A stretch of DNA of 64,000 nucleotides from Planomicrobium sp. CPCC 101079 (GCF_007859275.1 NZ_VOHC01000028.1:299539-363538); one strand, 5' to 3'. Shown: positions 48,946-58,705, counted from the stretch's first letter. A program made the numbers and translations. Notes: generated by a model not told the origin, from the letters alone.

Positions 48946-48975
48946 AGGCTGGCTCTTCAAAAGAGCCAGCCTAAC
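48946..48975 (-). terminator. Terminator of the SRPBCC gene
   Basis: Minus-strand GGCTGGCTCTT-TTG-AAGAGCCAGCC then TTTTTTATT. Confidence 0.88.
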
Positions 48976-48983
48976 CAAACCAC

Positions 48984-49466
48984 CTAATTATGCTTTTCAA
49001 CCAACTGTTTCAATCTATCAAACATTAACGCCCACCCTTTTTCTGTTTGAGCACCGTATTCCTCTAACGCTTTGTTCACGTCTTCATCGTTCCAACCTTC
49101 TTCATGCGGGACTACAATTTCTTGGGTAAATAGCATCTCAGCCGCGTCCCTCACCTCGGAAATCGTAACTCTGATAATATCTGTAGCTTCGCTGAATTGG
49201 GGCATTTCAAATGTGAAGACCAATTTATGCGGCTCCCGCACTTCTTGGTACTCACCGGCAGCCCGGTACTCGACTCCTTCACGCTGGTCGACAATTTCCC
49301 ATTTGCCGCCTACCCGCAGTTCATTGTTCACGGCTTTGTTGGTCGCTTCTGATGTAAACAGCCACTTTTTCATCAACTCTGGCTTAACCCATGCTTCAAA
49401 AACCCGTTCCGGCCGCACCTCAAAACGCCGCGCCATGGAAATCATAACGCTGGAAGTAACATTCAT
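48984..49466 (-). CDS. SRPBCC/AHSA1-domain protein
   Basis: A 160-residue START-like protein of the Aha1 C-terminal type: FEVRPERVFEAWVKPELMKKWLF at the N-terminus, GGKWEIVDQREGVEYRAAGEY, and the closing helix KGWALMFDRLKQLVEKH. Such proteins bind hydrophobic ligands and are common stand-alone genes in Bacillales, sometimes next to ArsR regulators (none here). Divergent from a GNAT gene. Confidence 0.88.
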   Translation of the reverse strand: MNVTSSVMISMARRFEVRPERVFEAWVKPELMKKWLFTSEATNKAVNNELRVGGKWEIVDQREGVEYRAAGEYQEVREPHKLVFTFEMPQFSEATDIIRVTISEVRDAAEMLFTQEIVVPHEEGWNDEDVNKALEEYGAQTEKGWALMFDRLKQLVEKHN

Positions 49467-49581
49467 CAGCCTCCACCTTCTTTCAGATTATTGGATAAAA
49501 GAATTACTTAATGCCATAGAAACTAAATTGTTTTTCAACGTATAATTCTTTTAAAAGAACAAATGACAAGGGGCACTTAAA

Positions 49582-50130
49582 ATGAAAATCAACGAACAAC
49601 ATTTCAACATTAATGGGACAGCTTATACTATCAGGTCAGCAGCTCCTAAAGATGCGCAAATTCTATCTGTCCTCCGCTTGCGGATTGACGGGGAAACTGA
49701 AAATCTTGACAGGGAACCGGGCGAAGCGTTCATCGATGGATCTGGTTTTGAACGATTGATCCGAGAAGATACTAAAAAGAGCAATAATCTCTTTTTAGTT
49801 GCCGTAGTTGATGACAGCATTGTAGGATTTTCCAGATGTGAAGGAAATCCGCTAAAACGACTCGCTCATAAAGTTGAATTCGGCGTTTGCGTCCTGCAAG
49901 AATTTTGGGGTTGTGGCATCGGCAAAAATCTTTTGATGGCGTCAATCGCTTGGGCTGATGCAAACGGTATCAAAAAGATGGCTTTAGCCGCTCTCGAAAC
50001 CAATAAATCCGCTATAAACCTCTACAAAAAATTAGGTTTTCAAACCGAAGGCATTCTGCAGAATGACAAACTTCTTTCCGACGGCAATTACTACAATACC
50101 GTTTTAATGGGACGATTGAATAAACAATAG
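49582..50130 (+). CDS. GNAT family N-acetyltransferase (RimI/SpeG-like)
   Basis: A 182-residue acetyltransferase: acetyl-CoA loop QEFWGCGIGKNLLMASIAWA in the middle and IKKMALAALETNKSAINLYKKLGF near the end, followed by LQNDKLLSDGNYYNTVLMGR typical of the YhhY-like subgroup. The ATG follows AAGGGG. Single gene. Confidence 0.87.
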   Translation: MKINEQHFNINGTAYTIRSAAPKDAQILSVLRLRIDGETENLDREPGEAFIDGSGFERLIREDTKKSNNLFLVAVVDDSIVGFSRCEGNPLKRLAHKVEFGVCVLQEFWGCGIGKNLLMASIAWADANGIKKMALAALETNKSAINLYKKLGFQTEGILQNDKLLSDGNYYNTVLMGRLNKQ

Positions 50131-50217
50131 ATTTCTTGTCAACTTACTATACCCTTACCCATTTTTTCTTTAGAACATACCGTTAGAAATCGAACAAAAA
50201 AATAGAAATCTTAGTGA

Positions 50218-50262
50218 ACGGCAAAAGGCTGGACTTTTATAGAATCCAACCTTTTGCCGTTT
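50218..50262. terminator. Bidirectional intrinsic terminator
   Basis: ACGGCAAAAGGCTGGA pairs with TCCAACCTTTTGCCGT, between the GNAT gene and the convergent DnaD-domain gene. Confidence 0.85.
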
Positions 50263-50287
50263 CATTATTTTCTTTAAGCATCGTTCT

Positions 50288-50617
50288 CTAACACCTGCAA
50301 ACTTTTGCTTTTTCCCTTTTGCTTCTCCAATGAAAGTCTTCTTCCACCGTTAAGTAGAAGGCTTCTTGCCGTGTGCATATTTTTCGCTGCACACACTTTT
50401 CAGCCATGTTCCGAACTATGTCAAACCGAAGCCCACAAGCTCGCTGCAGCACATAATAAAGAATGATTTTAATGATTTCATCCGTCAGATCTTTCTCTCT
50501 CAATTCCTTAATCAGCTTTAAATCTATGTCTCTTATCGCAAAGCCATTATTTTTCTCTATGAGCAAACTCTCAGGTGTAAAAGAAGATAGATAGTCCATA
50601 ATTTCCTTATCCGTCAT
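50288..50617 (-). CDS. Small protein with a DnaD/DnaB_2-like domain
   Basis: A 109-residue protein. The segment LTDEIIKIILYYVLQRACGLRFDIVRNMAEKCVQRKICTRQEAF, given here only to mark the homologous region (about residues 45-88), follows the pattern of the DnaD/DnaB_2 C-terminal domain of helicase-loading primosome proteins, including the YxxL-helix and the final T-x-E-A turn. No winged helix or other domain is present. The ATG at 50617 follows GGAGGGG. It could be a DNA-remodelling factor or a remnant. Confidence 0.65.
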   Translation of the reverse strand: MTDKEIMDYLSSFTPESLLIEKNNGFAIRDIDLKLIKELREKDLTDEIIKIILYYVLQRACGLRFDIVRNMAEKCVQRKICTRQEAFYLTVEEDFHWRSKREKAKVCRC

Positions 50618-50802
50618 TTTATCCCCTCCACGTTTTACAGCAACAGATTGCTTCGTGTCTTGTCGATTGAACCCTGCAATTTTTCCCATAAACATATTAT
50701 ACATAAAAACAGTCTTTATACCTAACCATTTTGAATAGTTAGTTCTTTTAAATCTAAAAGTTATACAAGCGATTACCGGCAAAAGACCTCTTTTAACCAT
50801 GT

Positions 50803-50834
50803 AAAAAAGTTGAACCTGAAAATAGGTTCAACTC
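50803..50834 (-). terminator. Terminator of the DUF4256 gene
   Basis: Minus-strand GTTGAACCT-ATTTTC-AGGTTCAAC then TTTTTT. Confidence 0.8.
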
Positions 50835-50926
50835 TGGCTAATAGCACATCACAAACTTAAAAGACATTATATCTCCGCAGATATTAGATAGTTAGATTCA
50901 AGAACACAAAAGAACCAATACCACAT

Positions 50927-51496
50927 TCAAACTCTAAGCGAACAGCGGAATCCTCTGGCAGCATAGTAAGAATCTGCGCCGTTATGATATAAAAAGACTC
51001 GCCCGTAACGGCAATCACAGAAAAGAGCGCCGCCACGTTCTCTAACATCGGCAGGAGTTTGCACCCAGCTCGACGTTTTCAAATCGAACTTCCCAAGTTC
51101 TTGCAACGCTCGATATTGATTTTCCGTCAGCAACTCAATGCCCATCTCTTCTGCCATATCGATAGCATTGTTTTCAGGTTGGTGCTTTTTCCGGGACTCC
51201 AGCGCTTCCCGGTCGTAACAAACACTTCTGCGCCCTTTAGGACTTTCTGCAGAACAATCATAGAAAATGTATTCATCCTGTTTTTTATCATAATCAACGA
51301 CATCCGGTTCGCCCCCTGTTCTTTCCATTTCATAGAGGGACCACAATTTATCTGTGTTAACTTCCAGCTTCGCTTGGATGTTGTCCCATATAAACTCTTG
51401 ATGGCGAGCCATATTTTTCTCAAAACGGGTTTTCAACGTACTAAGTAACTCTTCACGTTGTTCTTGGGCCAGTTCCTTCTCATCAATCTTTGCCAT
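50927..51496 (-). CDS. DUF4256 protein
   Basis: A 189-residue protein matching DUF4256: LSTLKTRFEKNMARHQ, SLYEMERTGGEPDVV, FYDCSAESPKGRRSVCYDREALESRK and the C-terminal GGALFCDCRYGRVFLYHNGADSYYAARGFR broken by no gaps. Four conserved Cys (DCS, VCY, FCDC) might bind metal. Function unknown. The ATG follows AAAGGGAGGAAG. Single gene with terminator. Confidence 0.85.
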   Translation of the reverse strand: MAKIDEKELAQEQREELLSTLKTRFEKNMARHQEFIWDNIQAKLEVNTDKLWSLYEMERTGGEPDVVDYDKKQDEYIFYDCSAESPKGRRSVCYDREALESRKKHQPENNAIDMAEEMGIELLTENQYRALQELGKFDLKTSSWVQTPADVRERGGALFCDCRYGRVFLYHNGADSYYAARGFRCSLRV

Positions 51497-51705
51497 GTCA
51501 GCTTCCTCCCTTTATTAGGTTTGCTCCTACTGATTCTTCCTATGCAAATCCATGCTTATAATAGCAGTCACTGGTATTTACATTCACTCATATCATAAAC
51601 TTGAGACTATAATATCAATATTTCTCCAACTGGCTAACTACTCTTTCTTTACAAAAACTGAAAACCCTCTATTTGAACACACGGTTGCTGGATTAATAGA
51701 AAAAA

Positions 51706-51742
51706 AAAGAGTTAACGCACTTTAATGTGCGTTAACTCTCTT
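51706..51742 (-). terminator. Terminator of glmS
   Basis: Minus-strand GAGTTAACGCAC-ATTAAA-GTGCGTTAACTC then TTTTTTTT, 20 nt after the stop. Confidence 0.92.
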
Positions 51743-51759
51743 ATCGTATGTTTTGAGAA

Positions 51760-53562
51760 TTATTCAACCGTAACTGATTTAGCCAAGTTGCGTGGTTTGT
51801 CCACATCGCAATCGCGGTGAAGCGCTGCAAAATAGCTGATCAGCTGCAACGGAACAACGGCTACAAGCGGTGACAGCAATTCATGGACTTTTGGAAGCAC
51901 TAAGCTGTCGCCAGCTTCTTGCAGGCCTTCCATCGAAATGATGCACGGGTTTGCGCCGCGCGCTGCCACTTCTTTGACGTTTCCACGGATGTTCAAGTTC
52001 ACCGCTTCTTGCGTTGCAAGAGCGATAACCGGTGTGCCTTCTTCGATCAAAGCGATTGTTCCATGCTTCAGCTCGCCACCGGCAAAACCTTCTGCCTGAA
52101 TATAAGAAATCTCTTTCAACTTCAATGCGCCTTCTAGGCCTACGAAGTAATCCATCACGCGGCCGATAAAGAAGCAGTTGCGTGTTGTTGAAAGGAATTC
52201 GCTTGCGATTTGTTCCATCTCTTCTTTCGCATCAATCTGTGCTTGGATTGCGTTCGCCACGATTCCCAGTTCCTGCACAAGGTTGAAGCCAAGGTCGATT
52301 CCGCGCGCTTCTGCTGTTACAGCAGCCAAAATAGACAATACTGCGAGTTGCGCTGTGTACGCTTTTGTAGAAGCTACTGCAATCTCCGGTCCTGCATAAA
52401 GCAATAATGTGTGATCTGCTTCACGCGAAAGCGTAGAACCGGCTACGTTTGTTATTGTAAGTGATGTGTGGCCAAGTTCTTTGATTTTCACCAATACTTG
52501 GCGGCTGTCTGCTGTTTCGCCTGACTGCGAAATGAAGATGAACAACGGCTTTTCAGACAGAAGCGGCATGTTGTAACCGAATTCGCTCGAAACGTGCACT
52601 TCTACCGGGATACCAGCCATTTTCTCCAAGTATTCTTTGCCGATCAATCCAGCATGGTAGCTCGTGCCTGCCGCGATAATGTGAATGCGGTCCGCTTCTT
52701 GCAAAGCATCCAAAATTTCTGGCTGGATAACCAATTTATCGTTTTCATCTTGGTAAGCTTGGATAATTTTGCGCATAACTGCTGGCTGCTCGTCAATCTC
52801 TTTCAGCATATAGTGCGGATACGTGCCTTTTTCGATATCGCTCATATCAATTTCAGCGGTGAATGGCTGGCGGTTAATGCTTTCGCCTTCTAAAGTCAAG
52901 ATTTCAACGCCTTCTTTGCGGACGATGACGATTTCTTTATCCATCAATTCAAGGAATTTATCTGTTACTTGCAGCATTGCCATAGCATCAGATGCAACAA
53001 CGTTAAATCCTTCACCAAGGCCAACTAAAAGCGGGCTTTTGTTTTTCGCGACGAAAATTGTTTCTTCTTCTTCTGCATCTAACAAGGCAATTGCGTAAGA
53101 ACCTTTAAGCAAACCAAGTGTTTTGCTGAACGCTTCTTCTGTTGTCATGCCTTCTTCAACAAATTTGCCGATCAATTGTACGATGATTTCTGTATCTGTG
53201 TCAGATTCCATCGGCACGTCAGCTAAATAGTCGCGCTGAATGTGATGATAGTTTTCGATAACGCCGTTATGAACCAATGTGAAACGCTCGTTTCCGTTTT
53301 GGTGAGGGTGGGCATTGACGCGATTTGGTTTACCGTGCGTCGCCCAGCGTGTATGGCCGATGCCAGTTGTTCCGAATACGTCCTCTTCAACGATAGCGCG
53401 CAAGTCTGCAATGCGCCCTTTTTCTTTAAAAACAGTAATTCCGCTGCCGTTCCGGACAGCAATACCCGCTGAGTCATACCCGCGGTATTCTAATTTTTCA
53501 AGACCTTTCAACAAGATCTCTTTTGAATCATTTTCTCCAATGTACCCGACAATTCCACACAT
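51760..53562 (-). CDS. glmS: Glutamine-fructose-6-phosphate aminotransferase (isomerizing)
   Basis: A 600-residue GlmS, the first step of hexosamine synthesis: fructose-6-phosphate plus glutamine give glucosamine-6-phosphate for peptidoglycan. The nucleophile is the N-terminal Cys2 of MCGIVGYIG, exposed after Met removal. The glutaminase domain (1-240) shows GHTRWATHG; two SIS domains (about 290-600) show SQSGETADS and end in [13 protein letters not shown]. Its mRNA leader carries the glmS ribozyme, so excess product destroys the message. Own promoter and terminator. Confidence 0.97.
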   Translation of the reverse strand: MCGIVGYIGENDSKEILLKGLEKLEYRGYDSAGIAVRNGSGITVFKEKGRIADLRAIVEEDVFGTTGIGHTRWATHGKPNRVNAHPHQNGNERFTLVHNGVIENYHHIQRDYLADVPMESDTDTEIIVQLIGKFVEEGMTTEEAFSKTLGLLKGSYAIALLDAEEEETIFVAKNKSPLLVGLGEGFNVVASDAMAMLQVTDKFLELMDKEIVIVRKEGVEILTLEGESINRQPFTAEIDMSDIEKGTYPHYMLKEIDEQPAVMRKIIQAYQDENDKLVIQPEILDALQEADRIHIIAAGTSYHAGLIGKEYLEKMAGIPVEVHVSSEFGYNMPLLSEKPLFIFISQSGETADSRQVLVKIKELGHTSLTITNVAGSTLSREADHTLLLYAGPEIAVASTKAYTAQLAVLSILAAVTAEARGIDLGFNLVQELGIVANAIQAQIDAKEEMEQIASEFLSTTRNCFFIGRVMDYFVGLEGALKLKEISYIQAEGFAGGELKHGTIALIEEGTPVIALATQEAVNLNIRGNVKEVAARGANPCIISMEGLQEAGDSLVLPKVHELLSPLVAVVPLQLISYFAALHRDCDVDKPRNLAKSVTVE

Positions 53563-53619
53563 AATTTAATTCCTCCGTTTTCTATAAGTCCAATCCAAAT
53601 GAGCGTTTGCGAAGATGCG

Positions 53620-53794
53620 CAAACACTTCGAGCGAGCCCATCCATCCGTTTGTCCAGTTGATCGCTCAACTGTTTTAAAGATAGATATAACGACCGGGCT
53701 TCACGGCCGGGAGGTATCCGCCGAAATCTCGATACTCCTCCTCCTCGTCTACTAGGGACTGATTTGTCCATCCGATTTCCCCAGTACTGGCGCT
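53620..53794 (-). ncRNA. glmS self-cleaving ribozyme/riboswitch
   Basis: On the minus strand A-GCGCCAG (cleavage between 53794 and 53793) is followed by CGAGGAGGAGGAGTATCGA, GATTTCGGCGGATACCTCCC and GGCCGTGAAGCC, the conserved core of the glmS ribozyme, with P3/P4 elements further down. Glucosamine-6-phosphate acts as cofactor for self-cleavage, exposing a 5'-OH end for RNase J decay. The 3' boundary is approximate. Any open frame here is a shadow of the RNA. Confidence 0.95.
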
Positions 53795-53857
53795 TCAACT
53801 GTTTTCCTCGTACGCATTCCTATCCCCCTTTTTTAGCGACCTTAAACAGGTAATGCC

Positions 53858-53886
53858 ATCATACCTTTTTAATACAATTTCGTCAA
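53858..53886 (-). promoter_or_regulatory. SigA promoter of glmS
   Basis: Minus-strand TTGACG (53881-53886), 17-nt spacer, TATGAT (53858-53863); transcription starts about 55 nt before the ribozyme cleavage site. Confidence 0.8.
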
Positions 53887-53960
53887 TAGAATCAAATAAT
53901 TATTTAGGTATATTATCTTAATATTTATCTTTGCATTAGTTCATTATACCTTGTTGATAA

Positions 53961-53992
53961 AAAGAAGGCTGGAAGCAAAAGCTTCCAGCCTG
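53961..53992 (-). terminator. Terminator of glmM
   Basis: Minus-strand GGCTGGAAGC-TTTT-GCTTCCAGCC then TTCTTTTTATC, between glmM and the glmS promoter. Confidence 0.88.
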
Positions 53993-54002
53993 TCTATTTC
54001 GA

Positions 54003-55352
54003 TTAATTTGTTCCCATTTCTGCCCGGACCACTTCTGCAATTTGCTCGACATAGTTCTCGCAGTCTTCCGCAGAAGCCGCTTCTACCATCACGCGCACCA
54101 AAGGTTCTGTTCCGGAAGGGCGTACAAGTACACGGCCGTTGCCGTTCATTTCGCGTTCCACATTTTCAATCACACCTGCTACTTTTTCATTGTCCGTAAC
54201 GGCATGCTTGTCGGTTACGCGAATATTGACAAGTTTTTGCGGAAAAATGGTCATCTCAGCTGCCAGCTCTGATAATTTCTTGCCGGTAACTTTCATGATA
54301 TTGACAAGCTGTAGACCCGTCAGTAAGCCATCCCCTGTTGTGTTGTAATCCAGGAAAATAATATGTCCGGATTGTTCTCCGCCTAAATTGAATTCGTTTT
54401 TCTTCATTTCTTCAACAACATACCGGTCGCCTACAGCCGTTTTGTTGCTGGCAATGCCATGCGCTTCTAATGCTTTATAGAAGCCCATATTGCTCATGAC
54501 TGTCGAAACTACTGTATCTTTTTGAAGACGTCCTTCTGAATGCAAATGCTTTGCAATTATGTACATGATCTGATCGCCATCTACAATTTGTCCTTTTTCG
54601 TCTACTGCAATCAAGCGGTCTCCATCTCCGTCAAACGCAAGCCCAATATCCGCATTTTTTGCGATAACCAACTCCGCCAATTTCTCAGGATGGGTAGAAC
54701 CGACTTTGTCGTTGATATTCAAACCGTTCGGTGAAGCGCCCATTGAAGAAAGGTCGGCGTCCAGGTCAGCAAAAACATGCGTCGCGAGTGAAGATGTCGC
54801 ACCGTGTGCACAGTCAAGCGCTACATGGATGCCCTCGAATTCTTCGTCCACTGTTTGCTTCAAGTACTGGATATATTTTTGGCCGCCTTCGAAATAATCA
54901 GTGACGCTGCCAAGATCTCCCCCAATTGGGCGAGGCAAATTGTCTTCTGCACTATCAAGCAATGCTTCAATTTCCGCTTCTTGATCATCCGACAGCTTAA
55001 AGCCGTCCGAACCGAAAAACTTGATGCCGTTGTCTTCTACCGGATTATGGGAAGCCGAAATCATAACTCCCGCCTCGGCGCTCATGACACGCGTCAAGTA
55101 TGCGACACCTGGTGTACTGATAACGCCAAGGCGCATCACTTCAGCCCCTACACTTAACAAGCCCGCAAGCAGCGCACCTTCAAGCATTTCACCTGATACC
55201 CGAGTGTCTCGGCCAATAAGTACTTTCGGTTTATCTTTTGAGTGTTTTGTTAAAATATATCCGCCAATGCGGCCTAATTTAAAAGCAAGTTCAGGTGTCA
55301 ATTCGCTGTTCGCAACACCTCGTACACCATCAGTCCCAAAATATTTTCCCAT
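54003..55352 (-). CDS. glmM: Phosphoglucosamine mutase
   Basis: A 449-residue alpha-D-phosphohexomutase that converts glucosamine-6-phosphate to glucosamine-1-phosphate. The phosphoserine loop is ISASHNP (about residue 100), the metal loop DGDGDR (about 240), the sugar-binding loop GGEQSGH and the phosphate-binding RPSGTEP; N-terminus [11 protein letters not shown]. Conserved neighbour of cdaAR, whose product CdaR and GlmM itself modulate the cyclase CdaA in Bacillales. Ends at a terminator before glmS. Confidence 0.97.
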   Translation of the reverse strand: MGKYFGTDGVRGVANSELTPELAFKLGRIGGYILTKHSKDKPKVLIGRDTRVSGEMLEGALLAGLLSVGAEVMRLGVISTPGVAYLTRVMSAEAGVMISASHNPVEDNGIKFFGSDGFKLSDDQEAEIEALLDSAEDNLPRPIGGDLGSVTDYFEGGQKYIQYLKQTVDEEFEGIHVALDCAHGATSSLATHVFADLDADLSSMGASPNGLNINDKVGSTHPEKLAELVIAKNADIGLAFDGDGDRLIAVDEKGQIVDGDQIMYIIAKHLHSEGRLQKDTVVSTVMSNMGFYKALEAHGIASNKTAVGDRYVVEEMKKNEFNLGGEQSGHIIFLDYNTTGDGLLTGLQLVNIMKVTGKKLSELAAEMTIFPQKLVNIRVTDKHAVTDNEKVAGVIENVEREMNGNGRVLVRPSGTEPLVRVMVEAASAEDCENYVEQIAEVVRAEMGTN

Positions 55353-55410
55353 TATTTTCTCTCCTTTAATCTCATTCTATAGAATAATATACTTCCTGAA
55401 GCGATTTTTC

Positions 55411-56418
55411 TTATGGTGATGATTCATCAGCTATTTCCGGATTATCAGTACCATCAGGCAAGTCGGCGGTTTCATCAACCGTGACATCTGCTTTGATGGT
55501 CACTTTTCCCGGCTTAACGGAGCTGGCTCCTGCCGGTGGCTTTAATTCAATTTCTACATCTGTATCAGTTTGGCTAATGACGCCGGCGTTGATTTCCACT
55601 ACATATTCTTCAATTTGATCCACAGCTGTTTGCGGCCCATAAATTTGGACAGTGTCGCTGGAACTTTCTAAGGAATCAATAGCAATTCCTTCTTTCGGAT
55701 TCCCATTCTGTTTGATGGTCACCGGCACTTCTTTACTGTACTCTTCTATATTAACATTTACATCGACAACTCCGGGCTCAATTGTAACATTTTCCAACTT
55801 TGTCAAATCATTCGCTAAAACGCGCACGTTGGCTTCTGCAGTGAAGGAATTATCCAGCCCTTGCTCTCCGGTTACTGTTGCCTTCACAAAGCTGATTGCA
55901 TCAATTACGCTTTGCGGACCTGTCACCATTACGTTTTTTGGATCTACTTCCATGCTTTTTAAAACAAAACCTTCTTTTAGCAAACGTTCGTTCATTTCTG
56001 GGTCTATCCGAAATTCCTGAGTGACCCGCTCTTCGATTGAGACATCCACCACACTCGGGTCGACTCTTACCCGGAGTTGTTCAGAAAGATTTTCTGTCTG
56101 TACCGGTACTTGATGCTCTCCAATCGGCAGCTCACGCAAATCGACAAAAAGCGTAAAATCCTTTATTTGGCGAGCGGTTTGTACAATGCTTGCCGGTCCT
56201 GTAATTGTTACGTCTACTGTTTCCGGTACTCCACTGACCATCAAATTTGTATTGTCATAGTAGACTTCCAGTTCAACATCTTCTATTTTTTCGGTCATTG
56301 TCGTAGTTTCAACCGGATTGGCTGCATTGTCATCCGCTTTTACAGAAAAGAACAAAAGAAATGCTAACAAAAGTGCCGTAATCCGCAAAAACCACGGGTT
56401 GTCTATCATTTTATCCAT
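55411..56418 (-). CDS. cdaR: CdaA regulatory protein (YbbR repeats)
   Basis: A 335-residue protein anchored by an N-terminal helix (WFLRITALLLAFLLFFSV) and carrying four YbbR repeats in its extracytoplasmic part (each ending in a GP-x-x-x-V motif such as VTGPQSVIDAI and IYGPQTAVDQI). Acidic Pro/Asp-rich tail. It regulates the diadenylate cyclase CdaA. The ATG at 56418 follows GGAGGGGG and overlaps the cdaA end by eight bases. Confidence 0.93.
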   Translation of the reverse strand: MDKMIDNPWFLRITALLLAFLLFFSVKADDNAANPVETTTMTEKIEDVELEVYYDNTNLMVSGVPETVDVTITGPASIVQTARQIKDFTLFVDLRELPIGEHQVPVQTENLSEQLRVRVDPSVVDVSIEERVTQEFRIDPEMNERLLKEGFVLKSMEVDPKNVMVTGPQSVIDAISFVKATVTGEQGLDNSFTAEANVRVLANDLTKLENVTIEPGVVDVNVNIEEYSKEVPVTIKQNGNPKEGIAIDSLESSSDTVQIYGPQTAVDQIEEYVVEINAGVISQTDTDVEIELKPPAGASSVKPGKVTIKADVTVDETADLPDGTDNPEIADESSP

Positions 56419-57250
56419 TCTTTTTCCCCCTCCATTTCCATAAGGAAGAAGCTGCCGGTTGTTGCTGGTTCTCTCCAAACCAAATTCTCCGCAATTTCAC
56501 TTCGAAATCTTCAAGTGATAAATTCCGATGCAAGTCTCCATTTGCTGTTAAACTAATGGCTCCGGTTTCCTCCGATACAATAACCGTAATAGCATCAGTC
56601 ACTTCACTGATGCCAAGAGCCGCGCGATGGCGCGTGCCGAGGTCTTTTGAGATAAAAGGGCTTTCCGAGAGCGGCAAATAACATGCTGCAGCTGCAATGC
56701 GGTTTTTTTGGACAATGACGGCTCCGTCATGAAGTGGTGTATTGGGGATGAACAAATTTATCAATAACTCTGACGTAATGTCCGAGTTCATTGGAATGCC
56801 TGTTTCAATGTATTCACTCAATCCGGTTTCCCGCTCAATTGAAACAAGTGCTCCAATTCGGCGTTTCGCCATATAACTGACGGATTTAGACATCGCTTCA
56901 ATTAGCCGGTTGCGTTCGGACTCCTCATTAAGCGTGCTGCTTGAGAATAATTTTCCGCGTCCCAGCTGCTCAAGTGCCCGCCGCAATTCTGGCTGAAAAA
57001 TGATGATAATTGCCAAGAAACCCCATTCCAGTACTTGCTGCATGATCCAGCCGAGCGTTTCCAGATCCAGCGCTACAGTCACAAGGCGCGCAATGACGAT
57101 GACAAATATCCCTTTTAGCAATTGAACGGCTTTTGTGCCTTTTATGACAGTGATCAATTTATAAATTACGAACCATACCAATAAAATATCAACAACATTT
57201 ACTAGCAGTTCGAGTGGTGTTTGGTCTGTTATAGTTTCCAAAAACGGCAT
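56411..57250 (-). CDS. cdaA: Membrane diadenylate cyclase CdaA
   Basis: A 279-residue enzyme making c-di-AMP, the essential potassium and osmotic second messenger. Three N-terminal membrane helices (about 10-85) precede the DisA_N domain with the catalytic DGAVIVQ (DGA) and GTRHRAALG (RHR) motifs. The C-terminus is extended (FGENQQQPAASSLWKWRG). The ATG at 57250 follows GAGGG. It is followed by cdaR and glmM; an extended -10 promoter precedes it. Confidence 0.96.
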   Translation of the reverse strand: MPFLETITDQTPLELLVNVVDILLVWFVIYKLITVIKGTKAVQLLKGIFVIVIARLVTVALDLETLGWIMQQVLEWGFLAIIIIFQPELRRALEQLGRGKLFSSSTLNEESERNRLIEAMSKSVSYMAKRRIGALVSIERETGLSEYIETGIPMNSDITSELLINLFIPNTPLHDGAVIVQKNRIAAAACYLPLSESPFISKDLGTRHRAALGISEVTDAITVIVSEETGAISLTANGDLHRNLSLEDFEVKLRRIWFGENQQQPAASSLWKWRGKKNG

Positions 57251-57286
57251 CTGCAACCCTCGCTTTTCTACATCTGCATATAGAAT

Positions 57287-57295
57287 AGTATAGCA
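57287..57295 (-). promoter_or_regulatory. Extended -10 promoter of cdaA
   Basis: Minus-strand TGC-TATACT (57287-57295) with no clear -35, between the rsiW terminator and the cdaA start. Confidence 0.5.
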
Positions 57296-57321
57296 TAAGT
57301 AAAATCAGCTTGCCTTTATTG

Positions 57322-57357
57322 AAAAAACTCGCCCTTTTAGAAAGGGCGAGTTTTTTC
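57322..57357 (-). terminator. Terminator between rsiW and cdaA
   Basis: Minus-strand AAAACTCGCCCTTTC-TA-AAAGGGCGAGTTTTTT starting at the rsiW stop; it isolates the sigW-rsiW transcript from cdaA. Confidence 0.9.
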
Positions 57358-57988
57358 ATTCGGTTTGGACGCTGCTGTTGTCGAAAATCGAGGCAGCTTC
57401 TTTTATGCCGCTTTTTATCGTATACCAGAGCCATTCAAATGCTTTATCAATCTCTTCAATTTCACCAGTAATAACACCACTTGAAGCCATATATTGCCCA
57501 TTGACGATAGTCACATCACCGTGCAATTCGCCTTCTACCCGCAAATCGCCGTTTCGGACCGTCAAATCACCGGTCACCGTCTCGCCTTCAGGCACTACAA
57601 CCGTTTCCCCTTCGACAACTAAGTTCGGTTGCTTTGTAAAGGAAAACTGCTGCTCATTATTAAAATTAGAGAACAGCATGGCGCTGGTCATGATGCAAAA
57701 AAGGGCAACTGCTGTTAACAGCGGATGTTGCTTGAACCACCGCTGGACGTTGGCTTGCTTTTTCTCTTTCGGAAGCCGCGCCATCGTCTTTTGGACAAAA
57801 TCTGAAGGCGCTTGTATATGGGATGCACTTTGGACAAATGCAATCGTTTTGCTTAACTCATGGTAAAGCTTCTGGCAATCGCTGCAGCTTTTCAAATGTG
57901 CTTTCAGCGTTGCTTCATCTTTTGAACTGATATCTCCATCTAAGTAATCGTTCATAACATGGACGATATTCTCCGGACACGCTTTCAT
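57356..57988 (-). CDS. rsiW: Anti-sigma-W factor
   Basis: A 210-residue single-pass anti-sigma factor. The cytoplasmic zinc-associated anti-sigma motif is seen as HLKSCSDCQ (about residues 31-39), with an upstream His; a membrane helix (LLTAVALFCIMTSAMLF, about 88-105) follows and the extracytoplasmic part contains repeated short turns (VTGDLTVRNGDLRVEGELHGDV). It sequesters SigW until regulated proteolysis (PrsW, RasP in Bacillus). It lies 12 nt downstream of sigW. Confidence 0.95.
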   Translation of the reverse strand: MKACPENIVHVMNDYLDGDISSKDEATLKAHLKSCSDCQKLYHELSKTIAFVQSASHIQAPSDFVQKTMARLPKEKKQANVQRWFKQHPLLTAVALFCIMTSAMLFSNFNNEQQFSFTKQPNLVVEGETVVVPEGETVTGDLTVRNGDLRVEGELHGDVTIVNGQYMASSGVITGEIEEIDKAFEWLWYTIKSGIKEAASIFDNSSVQTE

Positions 57989-58000
57989 CGTGTTCGCCTC

Positions 58001-58564
58001 CTACAAATTGCTCAATTGCTTTCGAAGAGCTTCCCTTCCGCGGTGTATACGGGTTTTTACAGTCCCTAGCGGCAAATCTAAAATTTCGCTGATTTCCGCG
58101 AGCGGCAATTCTTCGATGTACTTTAATACAATAGCGGCACGATACTTATCTGGCAAGCGACTAATCTCGTATTGCACTCGTTCTTGCACTTCCATCCGCA
58201 TCAACTCTTCTTCTGGAAGCTGATCGTCATTGGCAATCTTCGAGTACATATCCAAGCCTTCCGCTCCGCGCACTTCCGCATCCAAATGATAGTCTGGTTT
58301 TTTCTTGCGGATTCGGTCGATGCACAAATTCGTAGCTATTCGGTAAAGCCACGTGGAAAACTTCCGCTTCTGGTCGAACGTATGGATATTTACATAAGCA
58401 CGCATAAAAGCTTCCTGTGCAATATCCTCTGCCTCGTGCTTGTTGCCAAGCATACGGTAACAGATCTGATAAAGCTGGTGCTGGTAAAGTTCCACAATTT
58501 CGGCAAACGCGTTCTGGTCGCCCTTCATTACTTTTGCTATTCTCTTATTCACTAACGCATCCAT
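58001..58564 (-). CDS. sigW: ECF RNA polymerase sigma factor SigW
   Basis: A 187-residue ECF sigma factor: region 2 (LYQICYRMLGNKHEAEDIAQEAFMRAY and RKFSTWLYRIATNLCIDRIRKK) and region 4 (VLKYIEELPLAEISEILDLPLGTVKTRIHRGREALRK). SigW governs resistance to cell-envelope antibiotics and bacteriocins. It is coupled to rsiW and preceded by a perfect SigW-type promoter, so it is autoregulated. Confidence 0.96.
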   Translation of the reverse strand: MDALVNKRIAKVMKGDQNAFAEIVELYQHQLYQICYRMLGNKHEAEDIAQEAFMRAYVNIHTFDQKRKFSTWLYRIATNLCIDRIRKKKPDYHLDAEVRGAEGLDMYSKIANDDQLPEEELMRMEVQERVQYEISRLPDKYRAAIVLKYIEELPLAEISEILDLPLGTVKTRIHRGREALRKQLSNL

Positions 58565-58603
58565 GATTTCATTTCCCTCCGCCGTATGCGGCTGTCATTT
58601 ATA

Positions 58604-58629
58604 TACGGATTACCTGATCAAAAGTTTCA
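58604..58629 (-). promoter_or_regulatory. Autoregulatory SigW promoter
   Basis: Minus-strand TGAAAC (58624-58629), 16-nt spacer, CGTA (58604-58607), the consensus ECF SigW promoter, about 40 bp before the sigW ATG. Confidence 0.92.
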
Positions 58630-58705
58630 AAATTTTTTCTCCTTCTATCGTAACAAATATCGGCCAGTTAAATCTATCTAAAATCTTACAGATTTTCTCA
58701 AATAA

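Noticed and set aside
53508..53798. 96-codon open frame on the minus strand before glmS
   Set aside because: It coincides with the glmS ribozyme and its linker; no family resemblance.
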